From positions 1 to 21,383 of the forward strand of contig CAYOVG010000081.1 of the NCBI GenBank assembly GCA_964407285.1: a DNA stretch of 21,383 bases, read 5' to 3'. Both the position numbers and the translations under genes were made by a program. Under the pieces are notes generated by a model. It was not told the DNA's origin. It was given only the letters and a program-made list of their open reading frames with translations, and made no database searches. This document shows, one piece after another, positions 7,035 to 14,978 of the stretch. The first letter of the stretch is position 1; every line of letters starts with the position of its first letter. Origin of the DNA: CAYOVG01 sp964407285. GTDB taxonomy: Bacteria; Desulfobacterota; Syntrophobacteria; Syntrophobacterales; Syntrophobacteraceae.

Positions 7035-8621
7035 ATGATGAACATGAAGTTGAGTTTCAAGTTGTTCGCAGGGTTCCTCGCAGGGGCGCTGGCCATCGCA
7101 TTCCTCAGCGGCTACACCATTTTTCAGATGAAATATTTCGTGGAGTTGCAGCATACGACAGCGCAACGCGCCAGGGACGCCGAAATCGCCACGGAAGCAT
7201 CCTTTGTGGGCGTGCTCTCCTACTCGATCATGGCCGACGCCGTAATCAACGGGAAACTCGACGAAACCCGGAAAGACTGGACCGAACAGAAGAAAAAGAA
7301 CCAGGAGCTTCTGCAACAGGTCCGGTCCACGCTCGACACCGATGAGGAACGCTCCCGTTTCAAGAAGGCGGAAGACAATTACAATGAGATGGTGAAGCAC
7401 TTCGAGGATGAGCTGCTGCCGATCTTGATGAAGGATCGAAATGCCGTAACTATTTCGGAGGTTGATGCCGAAATTGATTCGCATAAAAAGATGATCAGGG
7501 AGGAACTCCACGCCATTTCCCTATCCCTGATCAAGGAAACCGATAGAGCGAACGAAGAATTCGACGGGAAGATTTCACGCTTGATTGCAGTCAGCTTGTT
7601 CCTGGCGCTGTTCTGCGGCATGGGCGCGCTTCTCGCGGGCTTCCTCATCACCCGGTCCATCACGAAACCGCTGAACCGCATCATCGACGGGCTGAGGCAA
7701 AGCGCGGCCCAGGTGGGGTCGGCTTCCGGCGAGATTTCCGCTTCCAGCCAGCAGCTTGCGGAAGGAGCTTCCCAGCAGGCGGCGGCGGTCGAAGAGACGA
7801 GTTCCTCACTGGAGGAGATGTCGTCCATGACCAGGCAAAACGCGGATAACTCCAGGCAGGCGAACGACCTCATGAAGAGCGCCGTCGAAGTCGTTGGCAG
7901 GGCGAACCGGTCGATGACGGAACTGACGACATCGATGGATTCGATCACGAGAGCCAGTGAAGAAACGCAGAAAATCATAAAGACCATCGACGAGATAGCT
8001 TTTCAGACCAATCTGCTGGCGCTGAACGCGGCGGTGGAGGCGGCTCGCGCCGGTGAAGCCGGAGCGGGTTTCGCCGTCGTTGCCGACGAAGTTCGAAATC
8101 TCGCGATGAGGGCGGCGGAAGCGGCAAAGAACACGGCTGCGCTGATCGAAGGTACGGTGAAGGAGATTCGCCAGGGCAGCGACATTGCCGGACGGACGAA
8201 CACCGACTTCAACGAGGTTTCGATAGGCATCGGCAAAGTCGGTGAACTGGTCGGCGAGATAACCGCCGCCTCCCAGGAGCAGGCCCAGGGGATCGAGCAG
8301 ATCAACAAGGCCGTGTCGGAGATGGACAAGGTGACGCAGCAAAACGCAGCCACGGCGGAGGAATCGGCGAGCGCGTCGGAAGAGATGAGCGCGCAGGCCG
8401 ACAATCTGCAGAACTTCGTGTCCGAGCTTTCCATGATAGTCGGAAGCGGCTCCGGGGCGCGGACGGGCGCGTCTTCAACGCCTGCGCGGCGTGTGATCCG
8501 GACGTCCGCATCGGTCGAGAAGAAGGTGAGACCGAGGCCCGGTGGTTCCCCCAAAGCCCTTCCCCGTTCGAAGGAAATTCCACCGGATAAGATGATTCCC
8601 TTCGACGATGATGATTTCTAA
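7035..8621 (+). CDS. Methyl-accepting chemotaxis protein (transmembrane chemoreceptor)
   Basis: A 528-aa protein; ATG 7035 follows GAGAGGAG by six bases, which excludes the long in-frame upstream extension. TM1 is at about residues 8-30, and a 150-residue periplasmic segment rich in charged helices resembles the four-helix-bundle (4HB_MCP) sensor. TM2 is at about 181-206. Only the first HAMP helix is recognisable (TRSITKPLNRIIDGL) before the signalling coiled coil begins. The kinase-control hairpin tip EIAFQTNLLALNAAVEAARA lies at about 319-338, followed by GEAGAGFAVVADEVRNLA, so it should engage CheA/CheW. Gln/Glu pairs (EETSSSLEEMSS; ATAEESASASEEMS) are likely methylation regions. There is no CheR-binding pentapeptide; the tail ends in an acidic DDDDF. 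No che genes are nearby, so it is an orphan receptor; its ligand is unknown. Confidence 0.95.
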   Translation: MMNMKLSFKLFAGFLAGALAIAFLSGYTIFQMKYFVELQHTTAQRARDAEIATEASFVGVLSYSIMADAVINGKLDETRKDWTEQKKKNQELLQQVRSTLDTDEERSRFKKAEDNYNEMVKHFEDELLPILMKDRNAVTISEVDAEIDSHKKMIREELHAISLSLIKETDRANEEFDGKISRLIAVSLFLALFCGMGALLAGFLITRSITKPLNRIIDGLRQSAAQVGSASGEISASSQQLAEGASQQAAAVEETSSSLEEMSSMTRQNADNSRQANDLMKSAVEVVGRANRSMTELTTSMDSITRASEETQKIIKTIDEIAFQTNLLALNAAVEAARAGEAGAGFAVVADEVRNLAMRAAEAAKNTAALIEGTVKEIRQGSDIAGRTNTDFNEVSIGIGKVGELVGEITAASQEQAQGIEQINKAVSEMDKVTQQNAATAEESASASEEMSAQADNLQNFVSELSMIVGSGSGARTGASSTPARRVIRTSASVEKKVRPRPGGSPKALPRSKEIPPDKMIPFDDDDF

Positions 8622-8639
8622 ACCCCGGAATTCCCGTTG

Positions 8640-8683
8640 AGGCGGGTAAGGGGATACGGCATGCCGTATCCCCTTACCCGCCT
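8640..8683 (+). terminator. Perfect 44-bp palindrome after the chemoreceptor, probable terminator
   Basis: The two 22-base arms (left begins AGGCGGGTAAGG, right ends CCTTACCCGCCT) are perfectly complementary with no spacer, forming a very stable hairpin 18 bases after the stop codon. It is followed by TTCCCTG, not a true T-run, so it may act as a Rho-dependent or bidirectional stop, or as an mRNA 3' stabiliser. Confidence 0.65.
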
Positions 8684-8835
8684 TTCCCTGCCCGTCTCCC
8701 TCGATGGGGACTTTCAAGTTGGCGCTCCAACCAAGGTGACTTCCGGCAAAGCGCTTACCGGTACCGCGACTCCGTAGCGCCTGCCGGCAATACCGGTCCG
8801 GGTAAATCCATTTTCGGAAATCGCCCAAATATCCA

Positions 8836-8864
8836 TTGACAGCCCGTCGCGCCTTTGATAAGAG
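8836..8864 (+). promoter_or_regulatory. Candidate sigma-70 promoter for the structured leader/ncRNA
   Basis: TTGACA at 8836-8841 is a perfect -35 hexamer. Seventeen bases later is TAAGAG at 8859-8864, a weak -10. Predicted transcription starts near 8871 and would run into the series of hairpins that ends at the terminator 9041-9082. Confidence 0.45.
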
Positions 8865-8870
8865 GGGTGA

Positions 8871-9082
8871 ACTTTACGAATTAGCGGCAACACCAGGTAA
8901 AAAGCTCCGATAACTGGTATGCAGAAGCATACCGTCTTCTCAATGAGGAGTGGTGTTCGGTTTTTGTATATGCATATTCCGAAACGTAAGACGGGTTTGA
9001 CGTAAAGCAGGACGTCAAATATATCGATAGTCGAGCCAAGAAGGCCACTTGAAGCGAGAATCGCTTTGAGTGGCCTTTTTTT
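8871..9082 (+). ncRNA. Candidate structured RNA or leader upstream of the DUF4198 gene
   Basis: About 210 bases without a convincing reading frame contain ordered hairpins. The first is nested: ACACCA (8890-8895) with TGGTGT (8951-8956), CTCC with GGAG inside it, and at its tip GGTATGC-AGAA-GCATACC (8916-8933). Next come TTCGG with CCGAA around a TATATGCATATT core, and TTGACGT-N8-ACGTCAA (8997-9018). Last is a strong intrinsic terminator. This could be a free small RNA or a riboswitch/attenuator controlling the DUF4198 operon that starts 122 bases further on. It matches no riboswitch family I can recognise. The third inverted repeat could instead be a DNA operator: TTGACG-N17-TATATC (8997-9025) also reads as a promoter. 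Confidence 0.4.
9041..9082 (+). terminator. Strong intrinsic terminator
   Basis: The stem AAGGCCACT (9041-9049) pairs with AGTGGCCTT (9069-9077), with an inner stem AAGCGA/TCGCTT and a GAA loop. It is followed by an unbroken run of seven T (9076-9082). This is a textbook Rho-independent terminator on the plus strand, lying downstream of no protein gene once the chemoreceptor has been terminated. Confidence 0.88.
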
Positions 9083-9204
9083 GTGGTGTCCGGCCGCCAT
9101 GGAAACAGTCATGGCGTTCGAACCCGCGCCGACACGGCGATTTCCCGCCGGAGACATCGGGTCGAAGGCGGGACCGAGGCATAAACAGCAAGGAGGTAAA
9201 CAAA

Positions 9205-9996
9205 ATGAAATCCGGATCGATGAAGCACACCATCAAAACCATGGCGGTTACGGCATGCGTCTGCGCCATCCTCGCCATGAACCACGGTACCTCACGGGCT
9301 CACGACCTGTGGATCTCGGCCGACCAGCCCAAGGCCGGAAAGCCTCTCCACCTCCTGGTCGGCTGGGGGCACGAGTTCCCGGCAACCGAGCAGGTTACCT
9401 GGGAAAAACTGGCGCTTGTTCCGACCTGCGTTATCGGACCGAAAGGCAATATTGAAACCACCCCCGGCGATAAACAGGATTTGCTGACCGCCGCTCCCCT
9501 CGCGGAGGGGACCTACATAGTGGTGGGCGGCCGTCAACCCCAGTATTACACGAAAACTCCGGAGGGAGCGAAGACCCTGCCCAAGAACCAGGTCCGGCAG
9601 GCCGAGTCGTGCTCGTACTCCAGTAAATACGCCAAAGCCGTGGTGAACGTCGGCAAGGCGCACGGCGATGTGTCCAAACCCGTCGGGCACGCCCTGGAAA
9701 TCGTCCCCCTGGTGAACCCCGCCGATGTCAAAGTCGGCGGCGAACTGCCGGTGCAGGTCCTCTACGACGGCAAGCCGTTGCCCAAGGCCCAGGTTTCCGC
9801 GACATTCGTCGGGTTCAGCAAGGACCCGGGAGCGTTCTCCTTTGTCGGAAAAACCAATGAGGAAGGAAAGTCGAATATCAGGGTGCTGGGTTCCGGACAG
9901 TGGCTGGTGCTCACCAAACATGAACTGCCCCATCCCAACCAGGATGAATGCGACAAGCTGGCCTACGGCGCGGCATTGACCTTCGAAATCAAGTAA
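9205..9996 (+). CDS. DUF4198 exported protein, likely nickel/cobalt uptake component
   Basis: A 263-aa protein whose ATG at 9205 follows a perfect AAGGAGG (9190-9196) by eight bases. Residues 1-32 are a signal peptide ending SRA, so the mature protein should begin HDLWISADQPKAGKPL. This His-Asp-Leu-Trp start is characteristic of DUF4198, a periplasmic family linked to nickel/cobalt ECF transport (NikK-like) and other metal systems; the free N-terminal His is a plausible metal ligand. The rest shows two beta-sandwich-like modules, the second with the family pattern VQVLYDGKPLPKAQVSATF and GKSNIRVLGSGQWLV. The next gene starts three bases after the stop, so the two form an operon. No transporter permease or ATPase gene is in the window, so the metal is not shown. 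Confidence 0.82.
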   Translation: MKSGSMKHTIKTMAVTACVCAILAMNHGTSRAHDLWISADQPKAGKPLHLLVGWGHEFPATEQVTWEKLALVPTCVIGPKGNIETTPGDKQDLLTAAPLAEGTYIVVGGRQPQYYTKTPEGAKTLPKNQVRQAESCSYSSKYAKAVVNVGKAHGDVSKPVGHALEIVPLVNPADVKVGGELPVQVLYDGKPLPKAQVSATFVGFSKDPGAFSFVGKTNEEGKSNIRVLGSGQWLVLTKHELPHPNQDECDKLAYGAALTFEIK

Positions 9997-9999
9997 GCC

Positions 10000-10572
10000 A
10001 TGGAACGTGGAACGAGTAACCCTAAGACCTGTTTTTTCCGAAGCACGATCCGGGCCGCATTACAATGCGCGGCCTGGGTCCTGACGGGAATCCTGTGTTC
10101 GGCGACACAAGTCCAGGCTCACGGCGCGTCGCTTATGGCTCATGAAGGACCGGCCAGGTGGGCGCAGGGCCGGTACTCCGACGACGAACCGATGAGCTAC
10201 GCGAAAGTGAACGTGCTCAACCCGAGGGGCAAGACCCACCAGGTGGGCAACGCCGACGCACAGGGCCGGTTCGCATGGCTGGGAGACGAACCGGGCGCAT
10301 GGCGACTGGTGTTCGACGATGGGATGGGCCACCACGTTGAACTGGCGGTGGAAGTTTCCGCGCCGTCGCCGGCGGCGCCCGCCGCCGGCGCGCCGCCCGC
10401 CCCCGAGAAACAACCGGAGCCGGCGTCAAAGCCCCCGGTGGAGAGAGTCATCCTGGGTATTGGCGTTCTGTTCTTTTTGTTTGGATCGCTATTCTGGTGG
10501 TACGGCGGAAAGAAGAACCGGGAAGGCGATACCACGACAAAGCAGAACCGCGTCGTGAAGTCAAGGAAGTAG
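10000..10572 (+). CDS. Exported, C-terminally membrane-anchored partner of the DUF4198 protein
   Basis: A 190-aa protein starting three bases after the preceding stop, without a clear ribosome-binding site, so translation is probably coupled. A long signal peptide (residues about 1-41, ending VQA) would leave a mature start HGASLMAHEGPARW. Residues 50-110 form a small beta-sandwich of the carboxypeptidase-regulatory or NikL-like kind (YAKVNVLNP, QGRFAWLGDEPGAWRLVFDD), rich in His (DDGMGHHVE). A Pro/Ala-rich linker (115-140) and one transmembrane helix (about 147-167, VILGIGVLFFLFGSLFWWYGG) with a basic tail follow. This resembles the NikL-type accessory subunit of nickel/cobalt ECF systems, but that is inferred from layout, operon and the N-terminal His. 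Confidence 0.7.
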   Translation: MERGTSNPKTCFFRSTIRAALQCAAWVLTGILCSATQVQAHGASLMAHEGPARWAQGRYSDDEPMSYAKVNVLNPRGKTHQVGNADAQGRFAWLGDEPGAWRLVFDDGMGHHVELAVEVSAPSPAAPAAGAPPAPEKQPEPASKPPVERVILGIGVLFFLFGSLFWWYGGKKNREGDTTTKQNRVVKSRK

Positions 10573-10582
10573 ACAATCCGTC

Positions 10583-10618
10583 CCGTTCCGGGAAGACCGC
10601 CGGGTCTTCCCGGAACGG
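10583..10618. terminator. 16-bp perfect stem-loop between convergent genes
   Basis: CCGTTCCGGGAAGACC (10583-10598) and its exact complement (10603-10618) flank a GCCG loop, 11 bases after the stop of the DUF4198 operon. It also lies downstream of the convergent minus-strand gene ending at 10722. No T-run follows on either strand, so it is a likely but not canonical terminator. Confidence 0.6.
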
Positions 10619-10721
10619 AATTGCCCGCATGAACTCCCCTGTGTGTCTACCCGGAAGCGACCCGACACGCCCGCCTTACTTCGGCGTCGATTGACGTTTT
10701 CCGCAATTCCCCCGTTCCTCA

Positions 10722-11453
10722 TCACATCGGATAAACGTTCCCCGTCTCCAGGATGAGCCAGCCGCTGGGGGTTTTGCCCAGGAGCAGATTCAACTGCCAT
10801 CCCACCTTGCAGTGAGCGGAAATCTCCTGGGGGACCTTGAGTTCGATACTTCCGGTCTCCCCCGTCATGCCGCAAAGAACGAGAATGCCCGGATGAACGG
10901 CTTCCACCGTGAAATAGTCGTCCAATTCGGACGTCCAGTACCGCGGCGCGTGACTCTGGGCGTAGTCGTACAGGAGCCTCGCCAGGCGTTCTGCCGCGGG
11001 CAACTGCTTTCCCGCCTCCCTGGCCAGCTTTTTCGCCTCCCGCCATTGCTCCTGTCGAACGTACCCGTTTTCCTCGAGCCATTTCACGAGCCTGTTCACC
11101 ACCGTTCCCGCCGTCCGGAGGAACGTCTCGGAAGCCATGACTTTGCGAATCATGAAAAAATTCAAAAAGGTCGCCAGTCCCGCCAGTATCTTGTCCGTCC
11201 CGAAGATGGAGCAAAACTCCATGCCCTTGTGGTAGTAGAGCTTTTCGTAGAGAGCCGATTCCGCGGAACCGGTCAGGTCCTGCGGCCCGTAACCGTTCAG
11301 GCAATGCTGAAAGAGTTCGATCACTTCAGCATAGTTGCGGTATGTTTTTGGTTGCAGCCGCTTCTTCTGGTCTTTCAAAAACTTCGAGAATACTTCATCG
11401 ATGTTGGGATCGGCAACCGTTGGAAAATAGAGGAGCTTACCTTTATCGTTCAT
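10722..11453 (-). CDS. Unrecognised 243-aa protein with recombinase-like N-terminal helices
   Basis: Start chosen at ATG 11453, six bases after GGTGA; a GTG two codons upstream is possible. No signal peptide or membrane segment. Residues about 15-55 (DEVFSKFLKDQKKRLQPKTYRNYAEVIELF) look like the helical SAM-like core-binding domain of tyrosine recombinases. The catalytic domain with the R-H-R-Y residues is absent. The middle is helical and charged (WLEENGYVRQEQWREAKKLA), and the C-terminal 60 residues are beta-rich (HPGILVLCGMTGETGSIELKVP, GWLILETGNVYPM). I do not recognise a named family. It could be a DNA-binding protein derived from an integrase, or the similarity may be accidental. The zinc-ribbon gene upstream on the same strand is separate enough (56 bp) to allow co-transcription. 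Confidence 0.7.
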   Translation of the reverse strand: MNDKGKLLYFPTVADPNIDEVFSKFLKDQKKRLQPKTYRNYAEVIELFQHCLNGYGPQDLTGSAESALYEKLYYHKGMEFCSIFGTDKILAGLATFLNFFMIRKVMASETFLRTAGTVVNRLVKWLEENGYVRQEQWREAKKLAREAGKQLPAAERLARLLYDYAQSHAPRYWTSELDDYFTVEAVHPGILVLCGMTGETGSIELKVPQEISAHCKVGWQLNLLLGKTPSGWLILETGNVYPM

Positions 11454-11509
11454 TTTCACTCACCAAAAAGGAGCATTTCGAGTGTGTAATCCGCAGCAGT
11501 TACTCCTGC

Positions 11510-11827
11510 TTATACCCGGCTTCCGCACTGAGGACAATAGTTAAATGACTGTTCCACGGCGGCGCCGCAATTGGAGCACCGGCGGGGTCCGGGCGCTTCC
11601 CGCGGCTCTACCGGAAAACCCCCTTCGGGTCTGGAGACGGCTCCGCATCGATCGCACATCAAGATCTCTTCCCCCCGCTTCACCGGGAAAACCGGTATGA
11701 AAAACAGGCTCAGGTAGTGGTCCACCCTCCTCAGGCGGGCTTGAGCGAGCCCGCATGCGGGGCACAACCTCGGCGTATCGTCGACGGTCGTCGTCCTGGG
11801 CTGAATTCCCCCTATGAAAAAAAACAT
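11510..11827 (-). CDS. Small zinc-ribbon protein
   Basis: A 105-aa protein. The true start is ATG 11827, preceded by AAAGGAG with a seven-base spacer; the longer in-frame extension to 12028 lacks such support. It begins MFFFIGGIQPRTTTVDDTPRLC, matching the zinc-ribbon family that starts MFFIGGI-P. It carries four Cys pairs: CPAC, CDRC, CSNC and CPQC. The first two pairs bracket a conserved hydrophobic stretch (VDHYLSLFFIPVFPVKRGEE), and the last two form a classic C-terminal double zinc ribbon. It probably binds two zinc ions. Function is unknown; it is a soluble or peripheral membrane protein by sequence. Confidence 0.85.
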   Translation of the reverse strand: MFFFIGGIQPRTTTVDDTPRLCPACGLAQARLRRVDHYLSLFFIPVFPVKRGEEILMCDRCGAVSRPEGGFPVEPREAPGPRRCSNCGAAVEQSFNYCPQCGSRV

Positions 11828-11943
11828 CGCCACGCTCCTTTCGACAATCCGCTGTAATCGAAAACCTACCGCTTCCGCCATCCACCGTGAGATTTTATAT
11901 TTCCCATTCCCTTTATGCAATGGTAATGCACGGGCGTTCTTCA

Positions 11944-11971
11944 GCAAAGTGTTCTTCGCAAAGTGTTCTTC
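11944..11971. repeat. Perfect tandem 14-bp repeat between divergent genes
   Basis: GCAAAGTGTTCTTC occurs twice head to tail (11944-11957, 11958-11971), and a third GTTCTTC lies just before it at 11936-11942. It sits in the 362-bp gap between the divergent zinc-ribbon gene and the histidine kinase, about 117 bp upstream of the former. The 14-bp period could place binding sites for a regulator, or the repeat may be a slippage product. The rest of the gap shows no clear hexamer pair. Confidence 0.6.
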
Positions 11972-12189
11972 CCCCAAAGGCGCCGCCCCTGAACATTGTG
12001 AGGGAAGGATTTCTCGGACAGCTTGCAAGACGCCGATTAATGGGGTATGACAATTGCGGGCGAATCACGATGGGGTGAAGGCGAGCGACCGAATCGGCCG
12101 GAAGAGCGGTGCGCCGGCCGTTGCTGCGCCGGCATGTGTTCACGGAGTTCACCGCCCGCTCAACGGAAAGAATACTTCAGGTTTCTCTG

Positions 12190-14619
12190 ATGCATGATTC
12201 GGCTGTCTCCCGGGATACTTCGAAAAGGCCTGTCCGGCGCTCCCTTGCCGTGAGCATTCAGTCCAGGTTCCTCCTGCTGCTCCTCATCATCCTTGTCCCC
12301 ATCATGCTGGTCCAGACGGCTACCTATTATGACAGGTACCAGGGACGGCGGGAACTGGTCGAACTGGAAAATATCGAAATGGCCCGAACGGTCGCCGACG
12401 GTTTCGAGGCGTTCACGAGGAGCGTGTTCAGTCACGAACTGGCGATCGGTAAGACCATTCTGGCGGCCGGGGGGCTCTCCCGAGGATTCATCGAGGAGAT
12501 ACTCGATGCAACCCGCGAGGATATTCCCTGTATCCGTTCCGTATGCTGGGTGGGGCCGGACGGGAGGATCGTGGACGCATCCGACCCGGACGCCATCGGC
12601 ATCGACATCAGCGACAGGCCTTATTTCAAGGAGATCGCGGCCGGGCGTGACAGGGTCGTGAGCGACCTTTCCCCGTCCAAGGTCAACGGCGACCCGATAC
12701 TCACCATCTGCCGGGGAATACGAGACGGCAACGGAAATCTGAGCGGCGTCGTGATGGCCGTGGTGGACCCCGAAAAGCTGGATCTGCTGTTCGGGATGAA
12801 GAGGCGAAGCGGCGGAGTGATCGCGCTGCTGGACAGCCGGGGAATGCTGACCTACATCCAGCCGGCGATGAAGTCCTCGTGGGAGGACAGGAACTGGCTG
12901 AAGCGCTACCCGGCCATAAAGCACGCTTTCGAGGGAAGGGAGTTCGTAACGACCCTGTCCATCCCGCACCTGGAGCAGAGAAGGATAATCGCCTTCGCTC
13001 CGACGACATCCACGGGTTGGGTGGTCGCCGCCGGTCTTCCGGAAGACATGGTGATGTCCCGCATTCTTCCCAACCTGGTGATGCACGGGGGAATCTTCCT
13101 CGCCGTTTCCTTTCTGGCGTTTCTTACAGCGCTTTTCATATCCCGTAAGATCGGCACGCCGATAAAAGTCTTGCACGAGCAGGCGGTCGCCCTCGGACGC
13201 GGCGAAGCCTCGCGGCCGGTGACGATCACCGGTCCCATCGAATTGAGAGAACTGGCGAACGCGTTCAATAATATGGCCGACGAAATCCGGGCGCGGGAGA
13301 ATTCCCTGATCGAGATGAGGAACAGCCTCGAGGTGAGGGTCAAGAAGCGGACCCGGGACCTCCAGGCGGCAAACGAAGCGCTGAAGGCAGAGATCGTGGA
13401 GCGCAAGAAGGCCGAGGCAATGTTGCGCCTCGACGACGCCCGCCTCGAGGCGCTTTGGGAATTCAGCCGGATGACGGAAGCCTCGATGGCGCGGATTTCC
13501 GAATTCGCCCTGGACCGGCTGGTTGGGCTCACGGGCAGCACGGTCGGCCTGATCGCATTCCTGGACGAAGCGGAAACCGCCCTGACGGTCCATCACTGGT
13601 CCAGGTCCGCCGTGGAGCAGTGTTCCCTTGCAGACAAGCCCGCGCACCTCGGCGACGCCGACACGGGACTGTGGGCCAACGCCATCCGGAATCGAAAACC
13701 CGTCATTTTGAACGATTACTCCGCTCATCATCCCGATAAGAAGGGGTATCCTCCCGGACACGTATCCCTCTCACGCGTGATGCTCGTCCCCATACTGGAT
13801 GGGGAACGCATCACGGCGGTCACCGCCGTGGCGAACAAACCGGAGGAGTACGATACGGCGGACCTTCGGCAATCCGTGCTCCTGATGGACGGCATGTGGA
13901 AAATCATCCAGCGCAGGAATGCCGAAAAGGCGCTGCGCGAGGCGGAAAACCTGGCGGCGATGGGCCGGGCGCTCTCGGCCCTCGCCCATGACATCAAGAC
14001 CCCGCTGATAGCCATCGGTGGATTCACCCGGCTGGTGCAACGGCGCCTGGACCCCAGGGACAATTCCGAATACGACAAGCTGGGAATAGTGCTCAAGGAA
14101 ACCGAGCGACTGGAGAAGATGGTGAACAATATGCTGGACTTTTCACGGCCGCTGAAGCTCGAGTGCTCTCCCGTGGAACTCGACCGGCTCTCCGAGGAGT
14201 GCCTGAGCGTGGTGGAACCCGTGGCCCATGCAAGGAACGTGACCGTCCGCCTGGAATCGCCGCCGGACCTGCAACCGATTCTCCTCGATTCCGCCCGAAT
14301 GCGGCAGGCGCTCATCAATCTCATGGTGAACGCCGTGCAGGCGTCGCCTGAAGGCGATGCCGTACTCGTCGCCATTCACCGGAAATACGGGCAGACGGTC
14401 GTGGAAATAGTCGACCATGGACCGGGCGTGCCCGGCGAAATGAGAGAGGAAATTTTCATACCCTTCGTGACTTCGAAAAAAGACGGGACGGGGCTGGGAC
14501 TCCCCGTTGTGAAGAAGGTGGTCGAAGCTCATGGAGGACACGTCAGGGTGCTCGACACCCCCGGCGGGGGCGCAACCTTCCGGGTCGAACTGCCTTCGAG
14601 CGCATCTCCACCCCATTAG
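12190..14619 (+). CDS. Sensor histidine kinase, dCache-HAMP-GAF-HisKA-HATPase
   Basis: An 809-aa protein from ATG 12190 (weak CAGG eight bases upstream); an in-frame GTG at 12109 would add 27 residues without a domain. TM1 is at about 20-46. A 250-residue extracytoplasmic dCache/PDC-type sensor follows, with the PDC pattern WVGPDGRIVDASDP and DISDRPYFKE. TM2 is at about 297-318, HAMP at about 320-372 and a coiled linker to 415. A GAF domain (about 417-570) precedes the HisKA dimerisation helix with phospho-acceptor H600 in LAHDIKTPL. The HATPase domain has the N box with N714 (INLMVNAVQASPEG), G1 (DHGPGVP) and G2 (KKDGTGLGLPVVKKV), all intact. No response regulator is adjacent, so it is an orphan kinase. 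The double sensor arrangement suggests it combines an external small-molecule signal with an internal one. Confidence 0.93.
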   Translation: MHDSAVSRDTSKRPVRRSLAVSIQSRFLLLLLIILVPIMLVQTATYYDRYQGRRELVELENIEMARTVADGFEAFTRSVFSHELAIGKTILAAGGLSRGFIEEILDATREDIPCIRSVCWVGPDGRIVDASDPDAIGIDISDRPYFKEIAAGRDRVVSDLSPSKVNGDPILTICRGIRDGNGNLSGVVMAVVDPEKLDLLFGMKRRSGGVIALLDSRGMLTYIQPAMKSSWEDRNWLKRYPAIKHAFEGREFVTTLSIPHLEQRRIIAFAPTTSTGWVVAAGLPEDMVMSRILPNLVMHGGIFLAVSFLAFLTALFISRKIGTPIKVLHEQAVALGRGEASRPVTITGPIELRELANAFNNMADEIRARENSLIEMRNSLEVRVKKRTRDLQAANEALKAEIVERKKAEAMLRLDDARLEALWEFSRMTEASMARISEFALDRLVGLTGSTVGLIAFLDEAETALTVHHWSRSAVEQCSLADKPAHLGDADTGLWANAIRNRKPVILNDYSAHHPDKKGYPPGHVSLSRVMLVPILDGERITAVTAVANKPEEYDTADLRQSVLLMDGMWKIIQRRNAEKALREAENLAAMGRALSALAHDIKTPLIAIGGFTRLVQRRLDPRDNSEYDKLGIVLKETERLEKMVNNMLDFSRPLKLECSPVELDRLSEECLSVVEPVAHARNVTVRLESPPDLQPILLDSARMRQALINLMVNAVQASPEGDAVLVAIHRKYGQTVVEIVDHGPGVPGEMREEIFIPFVTSKKDGTGLGLPVVKKVVEAHGGHVRVLDTPGGGATFRVELPSSASPPH

Positions 14620-14978
14620 AGAACTCCGGGCAGGAACGGCATCGGGGAACGGAGCTACGTAGCCGCATCCCGCCGCCGCCGGGCGCGGCGATTCGCCCCC
14701 GAACCGGCAACGCCGAACGGCGCGCCTGCTGCAACCCGTTCCGAAACCGCGAGCGTCCAGCGAGTTCCCGAAAACAACAATGCGACCCCCCGGGCCGGCC
14801 GCCACCCTCCGAGTCCATTTCAAGGACCGAAACCACGGGAGACGACCCATCCCGACAGCTACTCGCGCCGGTCTTCAAAATCCGCCCGGCGCCGCCCTGG
14901 TGCGGTGAAATGGAACGGGCCGCGCGGAGCCAAAAACCCGAAACGCGCGATTGAAAGCCCGAAGTCCCCGCCGGCCGG
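14620..14978. other. Gene-free gap between convergent histidine kinase and ihfB
   Basis: This 359-base, GC-rich stretch between two convergent genes has no reading frame with a ribosome-binding site and recognisable product. I see no clear terminator hairpin with a T-run, no repeat family and no RNA gene. Confidence 0.6.

Noticed and set aside
8943..9005. A 20-codon frame inside the structured RNA candidate
   Set aside because: Very short, weak initiation context, and it lies in paired RNA segments; a leader peptide cannot be excluded but is not supported.
8997..9018. Resemblance of GACGTAAAGC to the GACGCAAAGC core of the cyclic di-GMP-I riboswitch
   Set aside because: The partner GGGCAAACC segment and the rest of the two-hairpin layout are not found; a ten-base likeness is not enough.
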